Below are positions 10,716-22,734 of a stretch of 64,000 bases of DNA, one piece after another. The notes beneath the pieces are model-generated. The model ran no database searches, was not told the DNA's origin, and saw only the letters and a list, made by a program, of their open reading frames with translations. This stretch comes from Acanthopleura granulata (taxonomy: Eukaryota; Mollusca; Polyplacophora; Chitonida; Chitonidae). A program made the translations under genes and the position numbers. Each line of letters starts with the position of its first letter. Position 1 is the first letter of the stretch. Location: assembly GCA_016165875.1 (NCBI GenBank), contig JABBOT010000011.1:13747908-13811907 (forward strand), given 5' to 3'.

Positions 10716-13484
10716 TCACCACACGTTGTACATGGGCCTGTTGTAATACGGAGCAGGACGCTCGAGAGTCGCCGGGTACATGGAAGGGTACGCGTGAGGG
10801 AGACCATACAAAGGTGTAGGCTGCGCAGGTCGAGGTGCAGGAACTTCCGTCTTCTCCTTGGCTGCGTTTTTCTTCCTCCATCGGGCGCGTTTATTTTGGA
10901 ACCAGACCTGAGGGAACAGAATCGATGAAGGAATGTCACAAAATACACTAGAAAACAAGGTATAATAAAGCGAGTTTAAGTTAAGAATGCGTTGAGTGTG
11001 GTAAGTGTATAGAAAATGTCTTTCCAAAAATGGATGAACCTAGGCGTCGAAACCAACATTCGCGTTCCATATATCAACCAAAATGGGCTTTACCCTTTAT
11101 TTGGTGGACTGGAAGAAAAGGGAGTTGACGTTATGCTTCTTTTTTTACAGTGAGCATATTCAATATCTCTTCAAGAGATTCAGCGGGTGAATTGTTTGAT
11201 AGAGTAACGTGGTATGGCAAATCTTACCTTGATCTTCTGCTCGGCAATGTCCAACTTCTTGGAGAGTTCCTCGAGTTCGTCCCAATCCGGATATGGCGTT
11301 TCTACGAAGAAAGACTCCAGGGTTTGCAGCTGAGCAGGAGTGTACTTCATCCGTGGCTTCTTTGTTGGTACAGGCTCCGGAATTTGGGGGTCATTCTGGG
11401 CACCAGGTAGAGATGATGGTGCAGCGGGAGGAGGCTGTGTCTGGTAGCTAGGCGCAGTGGTGCGTTGTGGTACCGTCATATAAGGCGCAACTGCTGGCAT
11501 TGTCTCTTGGAACGCTGCGCCAGTACTCGCACTGGCCGGGTACGATGCAGAGACGGCTCCTTCCTCCGGGTAAGAGGCATGGACAGCGCTCTCTGGGTAG
11601 GATTGAGTGCTATGGATTCTGGCTGCGTATGGTGCCTGACCGTGCAGAGGTTCTGAGTAGGATACAGAACCATGTTCTTGAGAGGATGTAGAATTGTGTG
11701 GTGCCTGGGAATAGGACTTGGCACCATTGTATGAAATAGGGGTGGGCTCTTGTCCCAGATACGATGATGCCGAATGTGGAATTCCTTCGAACAACGCCGC
11801 ATTGACATTGGCCGGTGCACGGCATGAAGAGCCGATTGAAGCATGCTGTGATGTCACTTTGGACGCCGGTGTTTGAGTTGGGAAGGAAGGGAGACCAGAC
11901 GAGGCAGATGGGGCGAACGCACCTTGCGGCGATGCTGGCTTCCGAAAGGGGGTCACATTTGGAGAAGTTTCTGGAAAGGAAGCAAATGCAGGTGATGCGC
12001 AACTCGTGTTTCCAAGAGGGAATGACGACGTTGGCCGATAGGTGGGGCTGTCAGCGCTGCCGTCACATGACTGGTATCCACTGCTGTATCCGGCTGAAGA
12101 AGAAGAGCACGGGCCAGGATCCGTCTTCTGCATGACGTCAGACGCCGCGGGGGAATTTGTGGAACAACTGAAAGGGGAGTAGCTCTCTACGTCGAGAATG
12201 TCGTCTGAAACAAGAAAAATACAGTGAAAAAGTTGGCAAGTGATTTTTATAATCAACAGTTAAACAATTAACTGTACCACGAGTTTTTTTTATCGTATGT
12301 AATCAAACCACAGTGTATGGGTGTTGTCCTTGCAAAGCAAGTCTTATGTTTAAAATGTTTACGCTGAGACTGGAGAACTTAGTTTAGCTGTGTAATAAAA
12401 ACATACGTTAAATTTTAATAAGAAAAAAAAAACGCATAGTTACAATATTATATTCCAAATAATATTTTCTAATAAAAAAGGTTCCAAAACACTTTAGAAA
12501 CATACCATAAGGTAAAAAAAAAATGAAAATAAGAGACTTGCCATTATTTGAACTTTCTGGTGTAGATTTTGACTCCACTGAGCGGAAGTCTTGAGTCGGT
12601 TGTTGGCAACTTCTCTGGTACACAGTTTGTGACTCGTACTGAAATGGATTCAGAGAAAGGTCCGAGACAGGTGGCTGGCTGTGATATTGGTTTGGCCGAG
12701 ACTCGGAGCTCTGGCTTCGTCCAGCTCCGTAATATTCCGGCGACACGTAATTGGTTTCCAAAGGTTGGCGAGGTGCCGTCTGGTAAGGAGCAGCCCATGG
12801 CGTAGGACAGGCTGAGGATGGACAAGCTTGACGCATGTTGTGGTTGGAAGACATGCGTTGATAATGGCCAGCCGATGCCACACCCATCCGGTTTTCCTGG
12901 CCAGTGGCACTGGACTGTCCGGATGACGTCATCAAAGATTCAATGCTGTGGAAGGCCGACATGGATTTCGGTGCCCCGTAAGAAATTGTATGAAACGGCT
13001 TAAAGTAAAGAGGAAAAAGAAAAAATACGTGAATTATACAGCGCTCATGTACAATTTCATGATGATAATCAGCAATTAAAACAAAAGTTTGCAATGGATC
13101 AAAAATAACTTGTGAGAATAATATTGAAGGCTTATATATTTTAACACTTACCAAAATAACTCGTTGAATGTAGATACAAGTATTTACTGTGGATACTAAT
13201 TCTTTGCTGTCGCTGTAACTTTTCTATTTCTTAACAATTATTTCTATCGGAAATACCATACAACACCTTGGAAATAACCCCAAAAGGACGAAATGGTAAC
13301 AGCAAGCTGGAAACTAGATTTAATGTTTTCTTTCTTTAATTTAATACTTACAATTTTAAACCGAAAATTGGGAATAACAAATCACACCTTTACAATGCAA
13401 ACAAAGAGACTAAGACAGTACTAATATACTTACAGTTGAGTTATTCATAGCAATGTCTTGAACTTTCCTCTGATGGACTTCCAT
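10716..13484 (-). CDS. Divergent PRD-class-like homeodomain transcription factor
   Basis: Exons in order are 13434-13484, 12542-12998, 11228-12204 and 10716-10907. Phases are 0, 1 and 0 and the total of 1677 bases encodes 558 aa. The homeodomain occupies about residues 450-509: helix 1 has L16 and F20 (QLQTLESFF), the loop has YPD as in PRD-class proteins, and helix 3 is KVWFQNKRARWRKK with W48, F49, Q50, N51 and R53 intact. The intron between positions 46 and 47 is a common PRD-class position. The roughly 430 residues before it are rich in Ser, Ala, Pro, Gln and Tyr, probably disordered activation or repression regions; a Tyr- and Pro-rich tail of about 50 residues follows. No paired domain, octapeptide or OAR motif was seen. 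I cannot name the orthology group. The start was chosen because exon 1 follows a TATA box and closes the phase. The donor of exon 2 is GC rather than GT. Confidence 0.85.
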
Positions 13485-13557
13485 ATTTTGCTAACTCCAG
13501 TGGACTTGCTCAGGACCGGTGTGTAAGTCGAAATGAAGCAACAACGAACTTTTCTCG

Positions 13558-13565
13558 ATTTTATA
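13558..13565 (-). promoter_or_regulatory. TATA box of the homeobox gene
   Basis: Minus strand reads TATAAAAT, about 75 bp upstream of the chosen ATG (13484-13482). It would place transcription start near 13530, leaving a 5' UTR of about 45 bases. Position and strand fit the gene model; not tested experimentally. Confidence 0.6.
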
Positions 13566-15559
13566 GTAGGAACCCAGCTGTCAATTCCAGAGAGTTAATC
13601 TTGTCCAAGACATTGAGAACCTATACTGACATATTAATGTTCCGAATTGGCTTAGTAACGTTAAAACAATAGACCTTAGCAGGGAAATGCTGAAGACTGG
13701 AGTCACGTGATTACTCGCCCAGGACCCCTGCGGGAGACACCCGTAGTGGTTATCCTCGACGCGCACCGGCTGTGTTTTGGACTGTTTACCTGAACAATGG
13801 CGTATAACTCCATTGTCATAATAACTAATGACATTTTATGAATTTCATCAAATTATATTGTGATTAGTTATTTGGATGGAGAAGCTATTTATTTTGAATT
13901 TTTCATACTTCAAGGCATGTATAAGTCATTCTAGAAATGTTAAATAAACCTGCTATGCTTTTTTGGGGGGGGAGGGCGTGGCGACAATTATCATGGTAAC
14001 ATATAACACTGCGTAGTGACTGCTAGCAAGTTGTAAGACAATGTTGATTACAAGATTCTTTATGAATTATAATGTGGAACACAACACCTAAAAGTATTAA
14101 TTTTACAAAAGACAATGTTACATTATAACATTTTAAACACATCTTTTGAAGTCTTAGCATGATTAATGCTTGAATCTCCTCTCAATTCACCAGTGTAAAA
14201 AAAACTGAAATGCGGGATTTATTTTACAAGGTATAAGTGTTAATGATTTGAAATAAACAATCATGCATGTAAAGGCTATAACAATGGCGAAGGAAATAGT
14301 TAAGGCAAGTCAAAATATACTATACAGGCTTTAGACAGCCGTAATCTTCCTTCGTGCATGTCTTCCAGTTTACGTTCAAATTGGTTTAATTGGAATGGAC
14401 GCCCGTAATTTACGACTTTAATAATAATGATAAGTAAGAATTTCTATTTCTTTCCTTAATGCTTATAATATTTAGTTAATTGTTACATATTACTATAAAT
14501 GAACAGTATAGATTGTATGGCCATTAAACCGATAGATAAATCATAGTCATTTTTTCAGGTTTTTTCATTTGAATGTTTGAACGTTATACAGGTTATGTAT
14601 TTTGCTATACAATATAAAAATATTTGTGAAGTAAATCTATTCTTTATTGAGACTGTTCATCGAGTTACTGGGGAACTGAAGGAAGTTAAAAGATTAGTAT
14701 TCGACTGAAAAGAATAACGGCATCTGCAGTGTCGAGGAACGCGGCTGGTCGAAATACTGTGAGGAGACGAGGTAAACAGTTTGTGGGAGTTGCTCCATGC
14801 AAGCGTGTGTGATGTGTCTCTCTCGCAATCTTCAATAAATAAACAATTAAAAGAATAATTATAAAAACCGGAAACAAAATTTCCATTCCTTGCATACCGT
14901 TGGTATAAACTTCATCTATTTCCATGTGATATGCCCACTCAGTTTACCAAAGCACTTTGCTACATCTGAATTGAACGCTGTAAATTTCGATATTTAACGT
15001 ATAAACACTTGTATGTATCATATATCAAACGATATTTAACGTATAAACACTTTTATGTATCATATATCAAACGCTTGGAGATTATGGCATTATAGCATAG
15101 GCTAATATACATGTTCTAGACACTTATGTTTAATCATTAATTATACATGTATGTTTATTAAACACGCTTGTTTGAGGTCTAATCAGCCATTAAACGCATT
15201 GATCATTTTGCAGTGTAATTATTGTACAGAAGTGTATAGTTAGTCTGCGTGTAAGACTGAAACAACAACTGTGTTAGGAGATCCTAATTTTTTGTGTAGG
15301 TAGAATAAGTTTTCAAACAAATTTTCATTCTGGATTTATAGCGGCATTCACACTTTGTCACTTGTTGTTCCGATTGGTCGCATGTGACTAAAGTCGGATA
15401 CAAACAGGCCGTGTTCTGTTTCATACGATTTGTATCTTCCGAATGAAACCTACTTTTATAGGAAAAATTTTTGACAAAGTTTTGAATGGAGTTAGTGAAA
15501 TAACAAACCATGAAGTGACATGAATTTCGGAGTGAACGACTATGGGCTTACACCTCACA
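13566..15559. other. Upstream flank of the homeobox gene
   Basis: AT-rich DNA without a supported gene. It holds an 11-base G run (13967-13977) and a 42-bp tandem duplication (14988-15071). A 79-codon minus-strand ORF at 14686-14925 contains one hydrophobic stretch but nothing else that suggests a gene. Enhancers could be here, but none can be identified by eye. Confidence 0.4.
14988..15071. repeat. 42-bp tandem duplication
   Basis: Two copies, 14988-15029 and 15030-15071, differ by one base (CTTGTATG versus CTTTTATG). Each contains CGATATTTAACG and TATCATATATCAAA. Confidence 0.9.
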
Positions 15560-16640
15560 TCGTAAGCGTGTTATAAATTCATATCGTGGGGATAGGGATG
15601 TACTGAAATATATATGCAGAATAAATTGTAGGCTACTGAATGACAAGACCTGGTGACATCGTTTTATATTGGATGATCTGATGAATTTGGTTTAATACGT
15701 TTTATGTATGGCAACTTTCGGTGGATTTTGTATTCGTATTTGGAGTAATCAGTGAAATTAGGAAGTTAGAAATCAACAATTCTAAATGTTTTAGAAATTA
15801 AAAACATGACGAGATTTTTAGCAGTCCTTTGAATTAAGACGACTGAATACATGTTTCGCAGTCCGGTTAAACTCTGCTGAATAAAGTTGTGACATTAATT
15901 GTAGTGTTGGTGGCGAATATTCAGCAAAATAAGATATCGTAACCGATGTCAGGTTAGCCAATGGGAAGTTATAATGGTTAAATTAGATTAGTAACAGTAA
16001 TTGCAGTATCTATTTGAAACTGCACAATCCGATAAAGGGATAATACATAAGGAATTAAAGAATTAGCGTATTGCTGACATTGAGAAAAATGATGCTTTAT
16101 AGGAATAATTGAAACAATAGAGTAAGACAAAGGAAGCAGAATGCAAACACCCTGTTATCAAATACAGAAGCTTATATCGCGATTAGATACCAACTCAGTG
16201 GAATACATGTGAAACATTGAGAACATTCTGTGAACACTGTTCTGTTACAACTTAACAGGTATCTCTGGGAGTGCGACGAGATAAACTCAACGGAAGACAT
16301 GTGAGATAATGAAAACATGCTGTGAACATTGTTCTATTACGGCTTAGCGTTTATCTCAACGATGTGAGACGAGATAAGCTCAGTATACGCTATATGAGAC
16401 AATTTTAATAATGCGTGAACAATGTTCTATTGCAGTATAACTTTTAACCCCGAGATACACAATTAGTGGAATATTTGTGCGGCAAAGATAATATTGTCTT
16501 ATAATTGTTCTCTATCAGTATAGCGTTTATCTTAGGCTGATGTGATGAGATAAACAAGGCAGGTGTGACAATCAGAACATTGCGAGAACATTGTTCCTTA
16601 TAGCCTAGCTTTCTCTCGGGTATATTTATACCATGTTAGA
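15560..16640. repeat. Higher-order repeat, copy A
   Basis: First of four diverged copies of a unit of about 0.7-1.1 kb. It starts with a spacer (TACTGAAATA, GAATGACAAG, a TCGTTTTAT stretch, GTGGATTTTGTATTCG, AGAAATTAAAAACATG, GTTAGCCAATGGGAAG, GAATTAAAGAATTAGC). It ends in about five subrepeats of roughly 85 bp at 16170-16620, with motifs GAGATAAACTCA, GTGAACATTGTTCTATTAC and TAGCGTTTATCTC. The same order of motifs recurs in copies B, C and D. Confidence 0.75.
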
Positions 16641-16659
16641 AGACGTTGTGCAGTCATAG

Positions 16660-17545
16660 TAAGTTTACAAACAACGGAAGTGTAACATTCATGTCGTGGT
16701 TATGGAGCGTCTTTTAGCAATACTGAAATATGTACGTTTTCTTCAAAGATGCTCCTTAATTGATTTCATTAACTGTCATTTTCAGCGATGTCATAGGCAA
16801 TGAAAAAAATAAGTAATCATGAAACAAACAACGGAATCTCAGCCAGCCATTAGAGCTGTTCACCGGTGAACTGGGGTAAGTCGATAATTTCGGATTTAAA
16901 CCTTTCTTGAAAATAAGAAACACTGAATGACAAGCTTTCTTGAAATCGCTTTATAATAATTGCATGTACTTTGGGAAGTTAACATACACAGTTGTAAATA
17001 TTCCAGAAATCAAAAGAAAGGTGAGTACACAATTGGTTATATATATTGCAGTGTTGATGAACTTTGCAGGATAAAATGATGAAAGTTGGAATCATATAAT
17101 TGTAATTTTGGTTGTAATATGAGTAAAATAAGAACGATTTCAGGTAAGCCAATACGAAGCTAAACGCCATAATGGTAAGTACATCAAATTATTTTATAAT
17201 AATAACGGTATCCATTTAAAATTACACAATCTCAATTTGACAATACATCGGGGATTAAAGGATTAGCATCTTGGTGACGTTGAGAAAGATCATGTTATGT
17301 ACGGTTAATTGAAACAATGGAGTGAGAAAAAGGAAACTCAACGCAGGCACCCTTCTGTCAAGTGCAAAGGATTTTCTCGCGGTGAGACACCAACTCAGTG
17401 TATGCGAGATCATGAAAACATTCCGTTAACATTGTTCTGTTGCAACTTATAGCTTTATATCTCGGGGGGGGGGGGAGGGGGGGTGCAGCGAGATATACTC
17501 AGCGTAAGAGTAGGCCAGGTGCTGTGAACATTGTTCTATTCCGGA
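16660..17545. repeat. Higher-order repeat, copy B
   Basis: Spacer motifs match copy A (TACTGAAATATGTACG, CACTGAATGACAAGC, AAGCCAATACGAAGC, GGATTAAAGGATTAGCATC, TTGAAACAATGGAGTGAG). It ends in two subrepeats at about 17373-17545. An interrupted run of 12 G, one A and 7 G at 17464-17483 sits where other copies read TATCTCCGGGAG. Confidence 0.7.
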
Positions 17546-18690
17546 TTAGCGATGGCAATGGAGCATCGGAGCAACAATGAAATATATAGGGTGCAAAAAA
17601 GTAACTCAAATTATGATTTTAGCCTTAAAAATCAGCCTTATTTGTTCGAAGGTGAATAATTGTTTTCATACGCTGCTATTTTCAGGGGGGGAATGTATGT
17701 ACATGTGAAGCAGAAAATACCGAATGGCAAGCTTTGATTAAATCGTTTTAAATTATAATATATGCAATGGTCCTTTTTTACTAAGGTAACTTCCGGTGAA
17801 TTTTGTATCCGCATTGCAGGTGATCAGTATATAGGCTGCAAAGTTATAATTATAAAATTCATAGGTGTAAATATTCGAGAAATTAAAAACATGGCAAACA
17901 TTTTACCAGGCCGCGAATGGCTACATATATTGCCGTTTGAATGAACTGGATGAAGTGATAAAAGTTGGGATCAACTCAGGACGAGTAATTGCTTGTTTAT
18001 TTATTTGATTGGTGCTTTTCGCCGTACTCAGGAATATACGATTAATTGTTGTGTTGGTGGTGACATATGCCAGTGAATATGAAGGAAAAGACCTATTCCA
18101 CGTAAGCTCGTACGAAGCTTAAGGTTATAATAGCATATAAGTCAAATTAGGGTATGATAATTATAACGTTTATTTAAAATAGCACATTTGGTTAAAGAGA
18201 TAACACATAGAGGATTAAAGGATTAGCATCTGAATGATCACTGAAACAGTGACAACCCAGTGCAAGCATCCTGCTGTCAGTGAGTGGCATTATGGCGATT
18301 AGAGATCATCTCAGCCGAAAGCATACGAAACAATGTAAACATTGTACGAACATTGTTCTATTACCTTTAAGTGTTATTCCGGGAGGTCTGACGAGATAAA
18401 CCCAGGGGAAGATATATAGTGAGACAATATAAACTTTGTGTGAAAATTGTTCTGTTACAGCATAGCATTTATCGCGGAAGGCATGTGAGACAAATACAAC
18501 ATTGTGGGAGCATTCTTTTGTTACAGCTTAGCGTGTATCTCCGAAAGGGGTCAAGAGATAAATTTAGCGGAAGGTATGCAAGACAAGGGCAACATTGTGG
18601 GAACATTGCTCTATTACAGTTTCCTGTTATTCGAGGAGGCGTGACGAGACAAACTCGATTGGTGCCCATTGTTATAACAAAAAACAAGGA
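17546..18690. repeat. Higher-order repeat, copy C
   Basis: Spacer again follows the order of copy A (CGAATGGCAAGC, ATCGTTTTA, GGTGAATTTTGTATCCG, GAGAAATTAAAAACATGGC, TTAATTGTTGTGTTGGTGG, GGATTAAAGGATTAGCATC). It is interrupted by a 42-bp SINE tail fragment at 18000-18041. About four subrepeats lie at 18286-18665. Confidence 0.7.
18000..18041 (-). mobile_element. SINE family 1, tail fragment
   Basis: Only the 3' end of the SINE, reversed (TTATTTATTTGATTGGTGC, GCCGTACTCAGGAATAT). It interrupts higher-order repeat copy C; copy A reads through the equivalent point. Confidence 0.7.
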
Positions 18691-18857
18691 GTACACGGAA
18701 GGCACGAAGGGGATGGAGGGCAACGGATCTCGCAGAGAGAGCGGAAGGACCAGAAAGCGCGGATCCGCCCCCTCCGTGCCTTCTGGGTTTTCTCCGCAGA
18801 GGTGGGAGATTTTTAAAATCCGCTTTCCTTGCAGGGTCGCGGAAACCGCGGTCAAAA
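18690..18857. other. GC-rich block with a near-perfect hairpin
   Basis: The block is distinctly GC-richer than its surroundings. Arms at 18698-18712 (GAAGGCACGAAGGGG) and 18769-18783 pair with one mismatch around a 56-base loop. The loop includes the 10-bp palindrome GCGGATCCGC at 18759-18768, and GCGGAAACCGCGG follows near 18838. It separates repeat copy C from a SINE and copy D. No protein or RNA family was recognised; it may be an unrelated transposon fragment. Confidence 0.5.
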
Positions 18858-18889
18858 ATGGACGCTATGAGCCACCATAATTTTACTCT

Positions 18890-19108
18890 GTATTCATATT
18901 TCACTCATACGACTGCGGCCAGCATAATGGTACGAGGAAACCTGGTGGTGCACCGGGGAAACCCACGACCATCCACAGAAACTTGGCGACCCTTCCCACG
19001 TACGACCGAAGAGGAAACCAGCGTGTGCTCACAGCGATCGTATTGGTTGGAGGCACTTGGGTCATCATGCTACACTAGCGCTCTAACCCCTCGGCTATGG
19101 AAGATATT
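18890..19108 (-). mobile_element. SINE family 1 copy between repeat copies C and D
   Basis: Minus-strand copy with body motifs GCCAGCATAATGGTACGAGG, GGAAACCCACGACCATCC and CTTCCCACGTACGACCG. It retains the reversed tRNA-like head (CTAGCGCTCTAACCCCTCGG). The (AAATA)n tail is missing. Confidence 0.8.
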
Positions 19109-19111
19109 CGG

Positions 19112-19830
19112 TGAGATAACATAGCATAACCGATTTCAAGTTAGCCATTAGGAAGCTACAATAAATGCTGTAATAGTAAAGTTGGTTATGGTGATTAAAG
19201 GGATAATCCACAGGTGATTAAAGGATTAACGCCTAGAAGACACTGAGAAAGATCATGGTATATATGGATCCGTGAAACAATGGAAAGCCCAATGCAAGCG
19301 TCCTGCTTTCAGTGGGTGGCATTTTGGCGATCAGAGATCAACTCAGCGGAAGATATACCAGACAATGAAAGCATTGTGTGAACATTGTGCTGTTAAAATT
19401 TACTGTTGTTCCGTGAGGTGTGACGAGATAAACCTAACAAAGGTATACGAGACAATGAGTGTGTGTGGGCTTTTTTCCGTTACAGGTTAATGTTATACCG
19501 AGAGATGTGACAGGAGATCGAGTTATCGAAAGATATGTGGACAAAGCTATGTTACAACATAGCATTTATCTCAGTCATGTGTGACTAGGAGAACTCAGTA
19601 GAGCAGGTAAGTGAGAAAATAGAAACATTGTGTGGACATTGATCTGTTACAGCTTACCGTGTATCTCCGGAATGTGTGACGAGATAAACTCAGCAGAAGG
19701 TAAGCGAGATAATGAAAACATTGTGTGGACATAGTTTTATTAGTAACAGCTTACCATTTATCTCCAGGAAATGTGAAGAGATAAACTGTGTGCAAGGTAT
19801 GTCTGATAATGCAAACATTTCATTTATGCC
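19112..19830. repeat. Higher-order repeat, copy D (5'-truncated)
   Basis: Begins inside the spacer (CATAACCGATTTCAAGTTAG, matching GTAACCGATGTCAGGTTAG in copy A), then GGATTAACGCC, AGAAAGATCATGGTATAT and GTGAAACAATGGAAAG. It has the longest subrepeat array of the four, about six units at 19315-19830. Confidence 0.75.
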
Positions 19831-22734
19831 AAGACGTGGTCAGAAAGCTCCAGCTTGGTTGTACCAAGCAGAAATTGACCATTTGCAATTTAAATGAAAT
19901 CATTGTGCTAAAACATTTTATTCCATTTACTTATGTGTACTAAGTAAATTTAATTTAGTGTACGTGAAAAAAGTTGCCTGGTTTTCCTTGTTTGTTACTT
20001 TAATGTACATATATATCTTTGATATTTTAAAAGCGTCTTACTAATGACTACTGACAATCACCGTCATAAAACTATACGAGGTAAATTTCATGTAATATTC
20101 CAGAATGAACTGTGTATATTCTATGTAAATAGAGCACAGCTATTAATATTGAATATCCTTAAATAGGTGAACGGTTTCATGTCACGAATACTCAGAAATC
20201 AGATAAAGGGATCCATATACGGGCTATCATGACACGAGTCGTGAACAGTCTTTACGCATGTCCGAGGTGACGCTTAGATTCGCACCAGTATATCCTGTTT
20301 ATTCACATTTATACAATCCATTTTCACAACAACAACCAAAAAAAAAAAAACAGGAATTTTTTTATGTAAGAAAAAGTTGAACGTAAATCTGTTACACGAT
20401 TACCATTAATTACCGTAACCAAGAGGGATCACGTGCACATATCAGGTGATTTTGTCATGAATACTGAGTAGTGATCATCGCCTACCCTATGTGGCATAAA
20501 TCAGTCCCCTCAGAAAACGCCATATAACCTATTATCCCCACTATCAATGCCCCAGGAGAGCATTCCACCACCACCACCAATAACAGGGATTCTGACATGT
20601 CTGGACGAGATGAACTAACGACAACACGGAGAAGAAATTTATGGATTTTTAAAACAATACCTTCAAAATATTGATTGTGATATGACTGAGTTAAATTTTG
20701 AATTAGAAGTTTTCCATAATGTTTAAAATTACTTGATAGAAATAGTTGACTGTAGCATGAAGTTTAAGTACCAGGCAACATGTCTGGTGTGTGATATAGA
20801 TACGATGTCTCAGTAGAGTTGTGTTAAATTTGGATGTCATTTTTGGTATCAAAATTATAGTTCTTCAAGGACTCAGTAAAGTGACCACTTCCGTCCAACC
20901 CAAGACAAAGGGCTGGAATAGCATTTTTATTTAATACATGGGTGGTAATTAAACGTGCAGTTATAATTTGGCTTGGTATATTTTTATTTCACAGACAGAA
21001 AATTGAAATAGGCAAAGTAGCATAAGTCATATGACAATAATGGTATGCCTGTACATATGGTCATCCTTTTGAAAATGTGGAGCATTTCCTTTTTGGCTGT
21101 TCGGGCTACATTTAGCTGTGTTTGGCACTATTATATCCCGTGGTTTAAACAATATTTATTTTCCATACGCGGTTGATAAACAGGCGCATTGCCTATTTTA
21201 ACACCTTTTCAGAGGTACCTATCAAGTACTGACTAAACGTATACTTGAGATATATTGGGGCAACATAACACACAAAGGTCGTGTTTCCCATTATACACGA
21301 ATGTTCCTGTGGAAGCCATATGAGGTTTGCCCTGGTTCAAAGACTGTGGCGTTTTCTCTATAGGTTTGCTCTAATCTTGGAACATGCGTGATTCAGTTCA
21401 AGATTTAATCTACACACTAAATACATAGAGCTAGAGCAGGTAGTTGTGGTCCACATTGCGTGGTTAAATACGAGCAAATCGGCTTAAGAGTCCCAGAATA
21501 ACACCTACACAATACAATAACTGGTCAAGGCAGCAAAGGATCTCAGATTCGCTGAATGTGAAAGCCCTTGTTAACAGTGGACGTGTAGCTTTCGAAGCAA
21601 AATGGAAAACTTGTTGATATATACGGTCAGCATGGTAGCCACGAGTACCCCTGAAACTGGATGAAGATATTTACGGATATGTGATACAGTCGATGCACTA
21701 AGGGCCAGCCTCGGGGTTAAACCCTAACAGGTAAGTGCAACAAAACATGGTTGTTATGGCTTTAAAATCATTCGGACGTAAGCTGCCGTGATAAAATCAT
21801 GGATGTATAGATCTAGTTACAGAGTACTGGACAGCGGATAACGTTGACTAAATGAATTTAAAAGTCTGTTCCCGTCTTTGTTTCCTCCATCTTCAAAACA
21901 AAAGATGCGCCAATGAAATATAGAATTTGAGATGATATTCGTATAGGGCCCATATTATGGGCCAACAGCTACGGAACGGGACCAGGTTCCAAAAGCCAAC
22001 ATAGTTGTTAATCGTATTTACAATAAGTGCATATAAAGTGGGTATATACCGTGATTTTTTCTGAGATGATCATAACCAAATGACAGTAAGCTAAATTATA
22101 CGTGTATGCATTTTGTCCCTGTGCTGTATACTTGTCATATTCGAAACTCTCTTGGGATTTCCGATAGGCCGTCAACAACCTACCATGTTTCGAGGTATTT
22201 TATGTCGTGCGTCTGCGATTCATTGGTTGTATTATTCAATTTCTCTGGAACACAAACTTCGTTAATAAAGCAATAAAATACTTTAAACATTTATTAGAAT
22301 GTTTTCACAGTTACTCTACATCTGATATTTTCAGCAACTCGTGTGGTCAGTTTGAAGATATATAGACAGACTGTATCCCCTAATTCAAAATGATGTGCAA
22401 CTCTTCCGAGGGAGTTTGTACAATGATCTTGCATTCGGAAGGCGTTCCGAATGTATTGATAATGTAAAAGTATTTGCATGAATGTTTTTCTACATAGATG
22501 GACACATTTCCAAGTCGATTGCAAAGAAACGCAACAAGAAGATCTATAACAAGACTTCGAGTAAGACAGCAGGTGTTTGAAAATACAGGTAGAGGCTCAC
22601 AGGTATCGCACATTTTTAGCTGAAATCAAGGGGCAGATAACTCTGATACCTGTGCCTCTAGCACTAATAAATTAATCAATAACTTTTGATTTGAAGTTAA
22701 ATGTTGGTTGTTATTTTTCGGTAGGAGCCGTATA
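19831..22734. other. Intergenic DNA, nothing recognised
   Basis: AT-rich and free of supported genes. Small features only: an A-rich run at 20336-20350 and a 17-base inverted repeat GGCCCATATTATGGGCC near 21948. The right end probably includes promoter and 5' UTR of the ankyrin gene, whose first exon I could not locate. Confidence 0.4.

Noticed and set aside
14686..14925. 79-codon minus-strand ORF with one hydrophobic stretch
   Set aside because: A single hydrophobic run in AT-rich DNA is common by chance; no other gene signals.
16170..19830. Glucocorticoid-type response elements (GAACATTGTTC)
   Set aside because: The half-sites GAACA and TGTTC are separated by one base, not the three required for a steroid-receptor dimer.
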